A stretch of DNA of 64,000 nucleotides from Sphingomonas citri (lineage in GTDB: Bacteria; Pseudomonadota; Alphaproteobacteria; Sphingomonadales; Sphingomonadaceae): the NCBI RefSeq assembly GCF_019429485.1, contig NZ_JAHXZN010000001.1, forward strand, positions 1,178,001-1,242,000, given 5' to 3'. A program made the position numbers and the translations under genes. Under the pieces are notes generated by a model. The model saw only the letters and a program-made list of their open reading frames with translations. It had not been told where the DNA came from and did no database searches. This document shows, one piece after another, positions 8,757-17,750 of the stretch (positions within the stretch are counted from its first letter, which is position 1; each line of letters opens with the position of its first letter).

Positions 8757-11700
8757 TCAGAACTTGATGCGCGCGCCCACCACGAAGCGGCGGCCCAGAG
8801 CGTCGTAGGTCGACGGATAGGTGTTGCCGCTGTTGAACGAGGTCGACCCGACGGTGCCACCGACCAGCGGCGGATCCTTGTCGAGCAGGTTGGTGACCGT
8901 CAGCGTCAGGTCGAAATTGTCGGTGACGCCGAAACGGGTGGCCAGGTCGAGGTAGTTGTAGGCCGGGATGCGGCCGAAATTGACCTGACGGCCCGCCAGC
9001 GGGCCCGACTCGATCGTGCCGCTGAAGGTCGTCACGCCCGGCTCGACGCGCATCTTGTCGAGGTGACGCCACAGCAGCGAGATGTCGGCCGAACCGATCG
9101 ACACCGTGGTGCGCTGGTTCCAGGTGAGCTCCGGCTGGAGCGAACCCGCCGACGAGCTCGGACCGGCCGAACCCGGCGAACCGCAGTTCTGGCCGTACAG
9201 ACCGACGCAGCGCAGCACGTCCGAGCCCGGCGCCGCCTGGAACTGCGAGCGCGACGTCCAGTTGCCCTGGAAGCTCAGGTTCAGCTTGGCGACGCCCAGA
9301 TCACGGCGGTACCCGACGTTCAGGTCGATGCCGTCGGTCAGGATCGTACCGGCGTTGCTCGGCGTGATGATCAGACCGCGCGTCGTCGCCGGATCACCGT
9401 CCAGCGCGCCCGTGACGGGGTTGCGGACGATGTTGAGGCACGCCGCGCTCGTCGCGCTGGCCGAGGTGATGCCGCTGCCAGCCTGATCGCCGAAGCACAG
9501 GTTGTAGGCGCTGCCCGCGGTGAGCTGCGAGATCGCGTCCCGGATCTTGATGTTGTAGTAATCGACCGAGATCGAGAGGCCCGGCACGAAGTCGGGCTGC
9601 AGCACCACGCCCACGGTGAAGCTGTTCGCCTTCTCCGGACGCAGGCTGAGGTTGCCACCCGCGGTGAAGTTGGCCTGCGCCGCGGTCGGCGTCTCGATGC
9701 TGCCGATCGTCGAGGCCGGGGCACCCTGCGCGATACACACCGCGGCGAGCGTCGCGTTGTTCACCGGCGCGGCGCCGGCGCACGCGTCATACGACAGGTT
9801 GGTCAGCGCGGTGCTCACCGGGTTGAACAATTCGCCGATGTTCGGCGCACGCACCGCACGCTGGTAGTTGCCGCGGATCTTCAGGCCGCCGAACGGCTCC
9901 CACGTGCCCGCGCCCTTGTAGGTCCAGGTATCGTAGCTGGGGCTGCCGACCGCATCCACCTTGTACGCCGAGTAGCGCACGCCGCCCTCGACCGTCAGGC
10001 TGTTGAAGAAGGGCTTGTCCTCGACGAGCGGGACGATGACCTCGCTGTACGCTTCCCAGACGTTGTAGCCGCCCGCGAAGGTCGGCGCCGCGCCGCCCGC
10101 ACCGCCGAGCTCGCCCGCGGTCTGCGACAGCGTGTCCGAGTTCTGGCTGGCGGTGTACTTGCGATACTCGCCGCCGAGCGCGAAGCCGATCGGCTCGTTG
10201 GCGAAGGGCGAGGAGAAGCCGACGTCGCCGGTCAGCAGCGCGCGGACCTGCGCCAGCGAGGTGCGGTTCGACGAGGTGCTGTCCGCGGTGAGATACGACA
10301 CCTGATCCGACGAGATCGAGCCCGCCGGGCCGAACAGGTTGACCGGGACGCAGCCCGTGCCCGCCGTGATGTCCGCGCCACCCGGCGCGCCAGCGAGGCA
10401 GGTCGTGGTGTTGGTGGCGAACGCCGCCGAGCGGAAGCGCGACGTCAGCGCGTAGTTGCGGATCGTCTGCGTGTTCTCGGACTCACCGTACGACCCGCCG
10501 AGATCGAGGTTGATGCGATCGGTGATGCCGATCTTCACGCCGGCGTTATAGTCGAAGATCGTCGTGACGTAGTCCGAGATACGCGACCCGGTCTCGGTGG
10601 TACGACGGTTGGTCGTGGTGGTGAAATAGCGGAAGTTGGGGTCGCTAGGATCGGTCGCCACCGCCGCCGCCGCGCACTGCGCCGCGGTAAGCTGCGCCAC
10701 CTGCTGGTTCTGCGCGTTGAAGGTCGGGTTGTTGGCGCAGAACTGCGCGCGCGCCGCCGCCGGCAGATACGGGTTCGAGAACGGGATCGCGAGCGACGAG
10801 CCGAAGATGCCCGACGGCGCGATCACGGTGCTCACCGTGTTCTTCGAGAACAGACCGCGGCTGTAGACCTGCACGCTGTCAGAGACGTCGTAGTGGCCCG
10901 CGGCGTAGATGTTGTAGCGCTGGAACGGGACCTGGAAGACGTTGTAGGGGTTGAAGTTGAACGGCTGCACCGGCTGCTGCAGCCCGCCCGAGGTCGGGTT
11001 GATCTGGAAGTTGCCCGACTGGAAGCCGGCGTTGCCGCGGCCGGCGAGGCCGGCGAGGTTGAAGCGCGACGGCACCGTGGTGCCCGAACCGCCCGGCGAG
11101 CCGCTGGTCGAGGTGTAGCTGTTCTGCGAGAAACGACGCGCGTCCATGTAGACGGGGTCGGAATTCTGGTAACCGATCGACAGCACCGCGTTACCGCGAC
11201 CGTCGTCGAAGTTGGCACCGACGGTCAGGTCGACGCGAGTCTGCTCGCCGTCGCCGCGCTCGGTGATGCCCTCCGAGACGTTCAGCTCCATGCCCGAGAA
11301 GTCCGAGCGGGTGATGAAGTTCACCACGCCCGACACCGCGTCGGCACCGTAGGTGGTGGCCGCGCCGCCGGTCAGCGTGTCGACGCGCTCGACCAGCGAG
11401 AGCGGGATGTTGTTGAGGTCGACGCGACCGACGGTGCTCGACGGCGCGATGCGCTTGCCGTCCAGCAGCACGACGTTGCGGAAGTTGCCGAGGCCGCGAA
11501 GGTCGACGAAGGCCGAGCCGCCGTTGCCGTTGTTCACCGCCGAACCGATCGACGGCGCCACGCCCGGCAGGTCACGCAGCAGCTCTTCCGCGGTATTACG
11601 CTGACGCAGCTGAATCTCTTCCTGCCCGATCACCGCGACGGGGCTGGACGCGACCAGGTTCGGGTTGCGAATCAGCGTGCCGGTGACGACGATGTCACCC

Positions 11701-11897
11701 GAGCTGGTCTCGCCGGCGGGCGGGGCCGAGTCCTGGCTCGAGATGCCGGCGGCCGGCGCGTTGGGATCGGTGCTCTGCACGCCCGTCTTGGGCTGGCTGG
11801 CGGGATCGGCGGTCTGCGCGGTCGCCGGGGCGGCGATGACCGCGGCGCCGACCAGCAGCGTCGAGGTGAGCAGGCGCGAACGATAGGCGTTCAGCAT
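8757..11897 (-). CDS. TonB-dependent receptor
   Basis: This is an outer-membrane energised transporter of 1046 residues. It has a Sec signal (MLNAYRSRLLTSTLLVG...APATAQ), then a low-complexity region and a TonB-box-like DIVVTGTLI. The plug follows, with AEELLRDLPGV, LRGLGNFRNVVLLDGKR and TLTGGAATTYGADAVSGVVNFITR. A long beta-barrel ends in GARIKF, with the aromatic C-terminal residue used for OMP insertion. The VVLLDGKR and YGADAVSGVVN style is the abundant sphingomonad class whose substrates are mostly unknown (peptides or plant compounds are possible). No enzyme neighbour indicates a substrate. A long gene-free leader (11898-12120) lies upstream. Confidence 0.93.
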   Translation of the reverse strand: MLNAYRSRLLTSTLLVGAAVIAAPATAQTADPASQPKTGVQSTDPNAPAAGISSQDSAPPAGETSSGDIVVTGTLIRNPNLVASSPVAVIGQEEIQLRQRNTAEELLRDLPGVAPSIGSAVNNGNGGSAFVDLRGLGNFRNVVLLDGKRIAPSSTVGRVDLNNIPLSLVERVDTLTGGAATTYGADAVSGVVNFITRSDFSGMELNVSEGITERGDGEQTRVDLTVGANFDDGRGNAVLSIGYQNSDPVYMDARRFSQNSYTSTSGSPGGSGTTVPSRFNLAGLAGRGNAGFQSGNFQINPTSGGLQQPVQPFNFNPYNVFQVPFQRYNIYAAGHYDVSDSVQVYSRGLFSKNTVSTVIAPSGIFGSSLAIPFSNPYLPAAARAQFCANNPTFNAQNQQVAQLTAAQCAAAAVATDPSDPNFRYFTTTTNRRTTETGSRISDYVTTIFDYNAGVKIGITDRINLDLGGSYGESENTQTIRNYALTSRFRSAAFATNTTTCLAGAPGGADITAGTGCVPVNLFGPAGSISSDQVSYLTADSTSSNRTSLAQVRALLTGDVGFSSPFANEPIGFALGGEYRKYTASQNSDTLSQTAGELGGAGGAAPTFAGGYNVWEAYSEVIVPLVEDKPFFNSLTVEGGVRYSAYKVDAVGSPSYDTWTYKGAGTWEPFGGLKIRGNYQRAVRAPNIGELFNPVSTALTNLSYDACAGAAPVNNATLAAVCIAQGAPASTIGSIETPTAAQANFTAGGNLSLRPEKANSFTVGVVLQPDFVPGLSISVDYYNIKIRDAISQLTAGSAYNLCFGDQAGSGITSASATSAACLNIVRNPVTGALDGDPATTRGLIITPSNAGTILTDGIDLNVGYRRDLGVAKLNLSFQGNWTSRSQFQAAPGSDVLRCVGLYGQNCGSPGSAGPSSSAGSLQPELTWNQRTTVSIGSADISLLWRHLDKMRVEPGVTTFSGTIESGPLAGRQVNFGRIPAYNYLDLATRFGVTDNFDLTLTVTNLLDKDPPLVGGTVGSTSFNSGNTYPSTYDALGRRFVVGARIKF

Positions 11898-12120
11898 AGA
11901 GTTCAGTCCCCTTTTGTGGCCGGTTTTCCGGCATTCACAGAATGTGCTCCGGGCCGGCGCAGCCGCCCGGGATGGCGTTGGCTACCGTGAAGCCACGCTG
12001 CACAGCAACATGGCGCGCCTGTTCGATGGCGTTTTTGAAAGAGTGTAACTTCAATGACACAGATAAAGAATGGTGTGCTACCGGCGCTGGCGGGTCGGTG
12101 ACCAGGGGAGGAGTGTGACG

Positions 12121-12657
12121 ATGCGGCCACTTTGGACGGCTACCGCCAGCATGGCGGTCCTCGCGACGGCGCCGGTCAGCGCGCAGTCTGGCGGCGGCGC
12201 GCAGCGCGTGCTCGGCGACTTCGCGACCTGCCGTGCGATCACTGACGCGGGCGAGCGGCTCGCCTGTTATGACAAGGCGAGTGCCGCGCTCGAGCAGGCG
12301 GTCAAGCAGAACGACGTGCGGATCGTCGATCGCGCGGACGTTCGGCGCGCGCGACGCTCCGTGTTCGGACTCAATCTTCCCGATCTCGGTCTGCTGGGCG
12401 GCGGCGCCGACCGCGGCGAGACCGATCAGCGCGAGACGTTCAGCGAGATCAACACCACGGTCCGCAGCGCGCGCCCCGGCGCCAACGGCCGCGGCGAGAT
12501 CACGCTCGCGGATGAGGGCAATCCGGTGTGGCAGACGACGGACGCCATGCCCTTCCCGCCCAAGGCGGGCGCCAAGGTGCGGATCCGCAAGGGCACGATG
12601 GGCGCCTTCTTCCTCAACGTCGACGGCCGCAGCTATCGCGCGCTGCGGCTGCGCTGA
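12121..12657 (+). CDS. secreted hypothetical protein with a TagO/VasI-like N-terminal Cys motif
   Basis: Not recognised as a named family. After a signal peptide (MRPLWTATASMAVLATAPVSAQ) comes ATCRAITDAGERLACYDKAS. This two-cysteine pattern also occurs at the start of type VI-associated VasI/TagO proteins, but also in many unrelated periplasmic proteins. The C-terminal half (GEITLADEGNPVWQ... KAGAKVRIRKGTMGAFFLN... YRALRLR) looks like a compact beta domain. Length 178 from the ATG at 12121; an upstream in-frame GTG is less likely because the signal peptide begins here. It converges with the M23 gene, with one base between the stops. No T6SS genes are nearby. Confidence 0.75.
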   Translation: MRPLWTATASMAVLATAPVSAQSGGGAQRVLGDFATCRAITDAGERLACYDKASAALEQAVKQNDVRIVDRADVRRARRSVFGLNLPDLGLLGGGADRGETDQRETFSEINTTVRSARPGANGRGEITLADEGNPVWQTTDAMPFPPKAGAKVRIRKGTMGAFFLNVDGRSYRALRLR

Positions 12658-12658
12658 G

Positions 12659-13591
12659 CTAGCCGGCGGGCATCGCCCCCGCGACCGGCTGCGGATCGAT
12701 CCGCGCGCCGCGCCACGTCATCGCCCAGTGCAGGTGCGGCCCGGAGGCACGACCGGTGCGGCCCACCAACCCGATGGGATCGCCTTGGCGCACATGCTGC
12801 CCCACTTTAACGTCGATCCGCGACAGGTGGAGGAAGGCGCTGGTCAGCCCGGCGCCATGGTCGAGGATCAGCAGCCGCCCCTCCAGCGTGAACGGCGGGT
12901 CGGCGGCGAGCGTGACCACGCCGTCGGCCGGGGCGACCACCGGCGTGCCCTCGCCGCGCGCGACGTCGACCCCGCCGTGATAGCTACCGGGCTCGCCGCG
13001 ATAGATCCGTTGCGCGCCGAACAGCCCCGAGATCCGCCCCGTCACCGGCCAGCGGAAGCGCTGGCGCCAGCCCACTGAATCCGCACCGACGGCGCGTGCG
13101 GCGGCGATCTGGCGCAGCTCGGCGGGGCGGCGGCGCGCGAAATCGGCGTCTGGCACGGGCACCTTGGCGACGCGGTCGAGCCGCTCGAGCCGCCACGCGC
13201 GCTGCGTGAGCGGCAGCGTCGCGGTGAGCGTCCGCGCGCCGGGCAGCGCCGCGGTCAGCGTCAGCGCACCGGTGGCATCGCGGTCGGCGGCCACCAGGAA
13301 CCGGCCGTCCGGCGCGAGCGGCACCGGCGCGCCGTCGAGCGTCAGGCGCACCGTCCCCGACGGCGCAGTGCCGAGCGCGACGCCGCCCTGCGCGATCGCC
13401 GGCGGAAGCCCGAGCCGGACGGGCGAGACCAGCTCGGGCGGTGGCGGCAGCGTCGGCCGGAGCGCCGGTTCGTCACGCGGGGCCGTCACCGGCTCGGGCG
13501 GGGCAGCGAGCGGCGCGGCCGTGGGCGACGGCACACAGCCGGCCAGCGCCGCCGCGCTCGCCAGCATCACCGCCATCGGTTGTCCGCTCAC
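12659..13591 (-). CDS. M23 family peptidoglycan endopeptidase lipoprotein
   Basis: Predicted LytM-type zinc peptidase acting on peptidoglycan cross-links in the periplasm. A short N-terminal signal ends in a lipobox (SAAALAGC), then a Pro-rich linker, a beta-rich middle domain (about 70-160) and the C-terminal M23 domain: YHGGVDVARGEG (His and Asp ligands), VTLAADPPFTLEGRLLILDHG, and HLHWAMTW (last His ligand). All zinc ligands are present. The GTG start overlaps the stop of the DUF2093 gene (GTGA); an ATG five codons later is an alternative. About 310 residues. Confidence 0.88.
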   Translation of the reverse strand: MSGQPMAVMLASAAALAGCVPSPTAAPLAAPPEPVTAPRDEPALRPTLPPPPELVSPVRLGLPPAIAQGGVALGTAPSGTVRLTLDGAPVPLAPDGRFLVAADRDATGALTLTAALPGARTLTATLPLTQRAWRLERLDRVAKVPVPDADFARRRPAELRQIAAARAVGADSVGWRQRFRWPVTGRISGLFGAQRIYRGEPGSYHGGVDVARGEGTPVVAPADGVVTLAADPPFTLEGRLLILDHGAGLTSAFLHLSRIDVKVGQHVRQGDPIGLVGRTGRASGPHLHWAMTWRGARIDPQPVAGAMPAG

Positions 13592-13788
13592 CGCGGCGCC
13601 AGCGCCTCGGTCGCGATCGCCGCGCTGGCGAAGGGGCGCTGCGTCGCCGCGTCCCAGTAGCGCAGGTCCTCCAGCGCGATGCGCGCGCCCGACACCGCGC
13701 ACACGACATGGTCGCCCGGCACCAGCACGCGAAAGCCGTTGGCAAGATAGTGGAGCTTGGCGGGTCGGTCGGTGTGGCTCATCAGCAT
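13588..13788 (-). CDS. DUF2093 domain-containing protein
   Basis: This 66-residue protein matches the DUF2093 pattern: AKLHYLANGFRVLVPGDHVVCAVSG followed by LEDLRYWDAATQRPFASAEAA-like text. The conserved Cys in VVCAVSG recalls small zinc or nucleic-acid proteins, but the function is unknown. It lies between xseA (11 nt away) and the M23 gene (GTGA overlap), in one operon. The start is ATG at 13788, with a second ATG two codons later equally possible. Confidence 0.85.
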   Translation of the reverse strand: MLMSHTDRPAKLHYLANGFRVLVPGDHVVCAVSGARIALEDLRYWDAATQRPFASAAIATEALAPR

Positions 13789-13799
13789 GGGGGCAACTC

Positions 13800-15212
13800 T
13801 CAGAACAGGCGCGGCTGATCGGGCTTCTCAGGATAGGCCCGCGGCGGCTTCGGCTCAACCTTGGCGGGGCGTGGCTCGCGCGGCGCCCCCTCCCCCACCT
13901 GCGCCGGCACCGCACCGTCGCGGAAGTGGAGCAGCAGCGCCCCTGCGGCGCACGCCGCCTCCGCGCTGGTCACCGTGCCGCCCGCCACGGCCTCTACGCG
14001 TACATAGCCGCGTTCCAGCAGCTTGTCCGGGTTGAGGCTCTCGACCAGCCGGCCCAGATCGGCGAGACGCGCCCGCCCCGCCTCCAACCGCCGCTCCAGC
14101 GCGGCGGAACGGATCGCGCCCGCGGTACGGTCGAGCTCGCCGCGCGCGCGAGTCACGCGCCGCTCCAGCCCGCGGTCCAGCCGCGCGCCCAGCTCGTCGA
14201 GCCGCTGGCGCTGCGGGCCGAGCAATCGATCGCGCGTCGGCATCACCCGCGCGAGCGCGTCAAGCCGCTCGCGCCCGCGCTCGACGTAGCGGCGCGCGCA
14301 GCGCTCGGTCCGCTGACGCATCGCGTCGAGCGACAGCCGCAGCTCGGCGAGCACGGGCACCGCGATCTCCGCCGCTGCCGTGGGGGTGGGCGCGCGCAGG
14401 TCGGCGGCATGGTCGCACAAAGTCGTGTCGGTCTCGTGCCCAACCGCGGAGATGATCGGGATCGAGCAGGCAGCGACGGCGCGCACCACGACCTCCTCGT
14501 TGAAGGCCCACAGGTCCTCGACCGAGCCGCCGCCGCGCGCGACGATCACCAGGTCGGGGCGGCGCACCGGGCCTTCCGTCGGGAGCGCGTCGAACCCGCG
14601 TACCGCCGCCGCCACTTCCTCCGCGGCGCCGGCGCCCTGCACCTTGACCGGCCAGACGATGACGTGCGTGGGGCAGCGGTCCTCGAGCCGGTGGAGGATG
14701 TCGCGGATCACCGCGCCGGTCGGGGAGGTGACGACGCCGATCGTGCGCGGCATGAAGGGCAGCGCCTGCTTGCGCTCGCGGTCGAACAGCCCCTCGCCCG
14801 CCAGCTTGAGCCGCAGCTTCTCCAGCAGCGCCATCAGCGCGCCCGCGCCGGCCAGCTCCATCCGCTCGATCACGATCTGATATTTCGAGCGGCCCGGATA
14901 GGTCGTCAGCCGCCCGGTCGCGACCACCTCGATCCCGTCCTCGGGGCGGAAGGCGAGCCCGGCGGCGCTGCCCTTCCACATCACGCCGTCGATCACCGCG
15001 GCATCGTCCTTGAGGCACAGATAGGCGTGCCCCGAGGTCGCGCGCTTGTAGCCCGAGATCTCGCCGCGCAGCCGGACATGGCCGAACTCGCCCTCAACCA
15101 TGCGCTTTAGCCGTCCCGACAGCTCGCTGACGCTGACCGCCATCGCATTGTCGCCGGGCGTGGCCTCGGCTACCAGCCGGCCCGCCTGAGTATCGTAGAG
15201 GGGGTCGGCCAT
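13800..15212 (-). CDS. xseA: exodeoxyribonuclease VII large subunit
   Basis: The large subunit of the single-strand DNA exonuclease. Its N-terminal OB fold spans about residues 20-110 ([26 protein letters not shown] split over the fold). The catalytic core includes [31 protein letters not shown] and [29 protein letters not shown] long coiled-coil region (about 290-400) binds XseB. A Pro/Glu-rich tail ends in QPRLF. The chosen ATG ([11 protein letters not shown]) shares two bases with the purD start on the opposite strand. The longer frame upstream runs antisense to purD and is rejected. xseB is not nearby. Confidence 0.94.
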   Translation of the reverse strand: MADPLYDTQAGRLVAEATPGDNAMAVSVSELSGRLKRMVEGEFGHVRLRGEISGYKRATSGHAYLCLKDDAAVIDGVMWKGSAAGLAFRPEDGIEVVATGRLTTYPGRSKYQIVIERMELAGAGALMALLEKLRLKLAGEGLFDRERKQALPFMPRTIGVVTSPTGAVIRDILHRLEDRCPTHVIVWPVKVQGAGAAEEVAAAVRGFDALPTEGPVRRPDLVIVARGGGSVEDLWAFNEEVVVRAVAACSIPIISAVGHETDTTLCDHAADLRAPTPTAAAEIAVPVLAELRLSLDAMRQRTERCARRYVERGRERLDALARVMPTRDRLLGPQRQRLDELGARLDRGLERRVTRARGELDRTAGAIRSAALERRLEAGRARLADLGRLVESLNPDKLLERGYVRVEAVAGGTVTSAEAACAAGALLLHFRDGAVPAQVGEGAPREPRPAKVEPKPPRAYPEKPDQPRLF

Positions 15213-16470
15213 GAACATCCTGCTGGTGGGATCGGGGGGACGCGAGCACGCACTCGCGTGGAAACTGGCGCAATCTCCCCGTCTCGATACGCTCTTCGCG
15301 GCGCCGGGCAACCCCGGCATCGCGCAGCACGCCACGATCGCGGAGCTGGACGTCGACGATCACCGCGCGGTGATCGACTTCGTCCGCCGCCACCAGATCG
15401 GACTGGTCGTCGTCGGGCCGGAGGTGCCGCTGGTGCGCGGGCTCGCCGACAACATCCGCGCGATCGGCGTGCCCGTCTTCGGCCCCGGGCGCGAGGCCGC
15501 GAAGCTGGAAGGATCGAAGGGCTTCACCAAGGATCTGTGCGCGCGCGTCGGCATCCCGACGGCGCGCTATTTCAAGGTGACGACGCGCGACGGCGCGCTC
15601 GCCTGCCTCGACGATTTCGGCGAGACCTGCGTGATCAAGGCCGACGGGCTCGCCGCGGGCAAGGGCGTGGTGGTCGCGATGTCGCGCGCCGAGGCGGAGG
15701 CGGCGATCCGCGACCTCTACGCGCAGGGGCCGGTCGAGGCGGTGATCGAGGAGCGGCTGGAGGGGCCGGAGGCGAGCCTGTTCGTGCTGAGTGACGGCAC
15801 CTCCACCGCGTCCTTCGGCTCGGCGCAGGACCATAAGCGCGTCGGCGAGGGCGACACCGGACCCAATACCGGCGGGATGGGCGCCTACAGCCCCGCGCTG
15901 GTGCTCACCCCCGAGCTGGAGGAGCAGGCACTGGGCGAGATCGTGCGCCCGACGATCGACGCGCTCGCCGCCGCGGGCACACCTTACGTCGGCGTGCTCT
16001 ACGCCGGGCTGATGCTGACCGCGGATGGCCCCAAGCTGATCGAATATAACGTCCGCTTCGGCGATCCCGAGTGCCAGGTGCTGATGACGCGCTTCGCCGG
16101 CGATCTCGTCGAGGTGCTGCTCGCAGTGGCCGAGGGCAGACTCGCCGATCTCCCTGCCCCCGCCTTCGCCGACGACGCCGCGCTGACGGTGGTGATGGCG
16201 GCCGAAGGCTATCCCGGCGTACCGCGCACCGGTGGCGCGATCGGCGGGATCGACGCCGCCGAGGCGACCGGCGCGACCGTATTCCAGGCGGGCACGCGGC
16301 AGGACGGCGACACTTTGGTGGCGAGCGGCGGCCGCGTGCTCGCGGTGACCGCGACCGGCGCCGACGTCGCCGCCGCGCGCGATGCGGCCTATCGCGCGGT
16401 GGACGCGATCGACTTCCCTACCGGCTTCTTCCGCCGCGACATCGGAGCGAAGGCGCGCGCCGATGGTTGA
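15211..16470 (+). CDS. purD: phosphoribosylamine-glycine ligase
   Basis: GARS catalyses the second step of purine synthesis: phosphoribosylamine + glycine + ATP to GAR. The N-terminal [17 protein letters not shown] (start of the PurNH2-like fold) is canonical and fixes the start. The ATP-grasp core shows [40 protein letters not shown], and [15 protein letters not shown] (metal ligands). The C-terminal domain ends KARADG. Length 419. It is divergent from xseA, with the start codons overlapping, so its promoter must lie inside xseA coding sequence or the mRNA is leaderless. Confidence 0.97.
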   Translation: MNILLVGSGGREHALAWKLAQSPRLDTLFAAPGNPGIAQHATIAELDVDDHRAVIDFVRRHQIGLVVVGPEVPLVRGLADNIRAIGVPVFGPGREAAKLEGSKGFTKDLCARVGIPTARYFKVTTRDGALACLDDFGETCVIKADGLAAGKGVVVAMSRAEAEAAIRDLYAQGPVEAVIEERLEGPEASLFVLSDGTSTASFGSAQDHKRVGEGDTGPNTGGMGAYSPALVLTPELEEQALGEIVRPTIDALAAAGTPYVGVLYAGLMLTADGPKLIEYNVRFGDPECQVLMTRFAGDLVEVLLAVAEGRLADLPAPAFADDAALTVVMAAEGYPGVPRTGGAIGGIDAAEATGATVFQAGTRQDGDTLVASGGRVLAVTATGADVAAARDAAYRAVDAIDFPTGFFRRDIGAKARADG

Positions 16471-16503
16471 CCCGCAGATGCTGCCCGACGTTAGGACCCG
16501 CCG

Positions 16504-17193
16504 ATGAACTCTTCCAGCTTCGCCCTGGAACCGATCTCGCAGGATCAGGTGCTCGTCACCGTCGCGCTCGCGTTGGTCGCCCTGCTGGCGGTGCTTACCG
16601 TCATAGGTATGATCTGGGGCGCGCGACTCAAGGCCCGGCGCCGCGCCGCCGAGGCGGAGGAGCAGCAGCGGATCGAGGAGCTACGCGCCGACGGCGTTGA
16701 GGTGACCAACACCGCCGACGGTGTGCCGCCGATCATGCGCGGGGACGACGACGCGCGTGGCGAGCGTCGCGCCGTGGAGCAGGAAACACGCCCGGTACCG
16801 CCTCCCACGGCGACCCGAGAGACGTCGCTCGACGAGGCACCGCCCGAGCGATCGCTCGCCGACGAACCGATCGTCGCCGCAGCGCCGCTCGACGCCTCGC
16901 CCGCCAGCACGGCGGCAGACGCGCCGGCGACGGTGGCGGACGAAGGCCCGGGAGCGCAGCCGATCACGCTGCTCAAGGGCCTCGGCCCCAAGATCGCGAT
17001 GCGGCTGGGCGAGCTCGGCATCACGCGCGTCGACCAGCTCGCCTGGCTCGACGACGCGGAGGCGGCGCAGCTCGACGCGCAGCTCGGTGTCTTTGCCGGG
17101 CGGATGGAGCGTGACCGCTGGCGCGACCAGGCGCGTCTGCTCGCCCAGGGCGATCGCGCCGGCTACGAGGCGCAATTCGGGAAGCTGGGATGA
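16504..17193 (+). CDS. single-pass membrane protein with C-terminal helix-hairpin-helix
   Basis: Not a named family. An N-terminal hydrophobic segment (about residues 14-38, VTVALALVALLAVLTVIGMIW) is followed by a basic, Glu-rich stretch (KARRRAAEAEEQQRIEEL). A disordered Ala/Pro/Asp-rich linker (about 80-150) leads to a C-terminal domain with PITLLKGLGPKIAMRLGELGITRVDQLAWL, whose LKGLGPKIAxxL core is a helix-hairpin-helix of the type seen in ribosomal L21/NADH-dehydrogenase-associated proteins. It probably places an HhH domain at the membrane. It overlaps the Gre-like gene by ATGA and follows purD by 33 nt. Confidence 0.85.
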   Translation: MNSSSFALEPISQDQVLVTVALALVALLAVLTVIGMIWGARLKARRRAAEAEEQQRIEELRADGVEVTNTADGVPPIMRGDDDARGERRAVEQETRPVPPPTATRETSLDEAPPERSLADEPIVAAAPLDASPASTAADAPATVADEGPGAQPITLLKGLGPKIAMRLGELGITRVDQLAWLDDAEAAQLDAQLGVFAGRMERDRWRDQARLLAQGDRAGYEAQFGKLG

Positions 17194-17645
17194 GCGTCGC
17201 CTTCCGCCGCGAGAGCGACGACGAGCATCTCGAGCCGCGGTTCGAGCTGCCGATCCCCCCTGGACCCAATCTCGTAACAACGCGCGGTCGCGCGCTGATC
17301 GACGAGCGGATCGCCGATCTGGAGAGCGCGCTGGCCGCGGCCGAGGGAGAGGAAGCACGCAAGGCAGTGGCGCGCGATTTGCGTTACTGGAAAACTCGGC
17401 GCGCCACCGCGATCGAGACCGCCGCACGCGCCGACGGCGTGGTGGGGTTCGGCACCTGCGTGACCTTCACGCTCGACGGGCGCGAGCGGCGGGTGACGAT
17501 CGTCGGCGACGATGAGGCCGATCCCGCCAGCGGGCTGCTCGCCCTGTCGGCACCGCTCGCGCGTGCGCTGCTCGGTGCGAGCGAAGGCGAGTCGGTCGCC
17601 TTCAACGGCCGCGAGGAAGCGATCGAGGTGCTGAACGTCGGCTGA
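17190..17645 (+). CDS. GreA/GreB-family transcription elongation factor-like protein
   Basis: This 151-residue protein resembles Gre factors that stimulate RNA polymerase transcript cleavage. The N-terminal NLVTTRGRALIDERIADLESAL and RDLRYWKTRRATAIE would form a shortened coiled coil. The C-terminal FKBP-like domain (VGFGTCVTFTLDG... TIVGDDEADP... APLARALLGASEGESVAF) is clear. The coiled-coil tip acidic pair of GreA cannot be placed with certainty, so it may be a regulatory paralogue such as a Rnk- or GreB-like protein. Its start is coupled to the upstream membrane gene (ATGA). Confidence 0.85.
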   Translation: MSVAFRRESDDEHLEPRFELPIPPGPNLVTTRGRALIDERIADLESALAAAEGEEARKAVARDLRYWKTRRATAIETAARADGVVGFGTCVTFTLDGRERRVTIVGDDEADPASGLLALSAPLARALLGASEGESVAFNGREEAIEVLNVG

Positions 17646-17750
17646 CCGTTGAGCAGATGCTCCGAGATAACGCACGTAGAGTAACTTAGCCGAACGCTGT
17701 TGCGTCGCATTCGCACCTTTGTCTAGGGCGTCCCCAGAGGGGGATCGCGC

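Noticed and set aside
8631..11990. 1119-codon plus-strand open frame across the TonB receptor
   Set aside because: It is antisense to a receptor with a signal peptide, plug motifs and terminal Phe. The product is low-complexity Arg/Ala/Asp.
17701..17715. possible Fur/iron-regulator box before the siderophore receptor
   Set aside because: TGCGTCGCATTCGCA has only four matching bases per arm. A genome-derived motif would be needed to support it.
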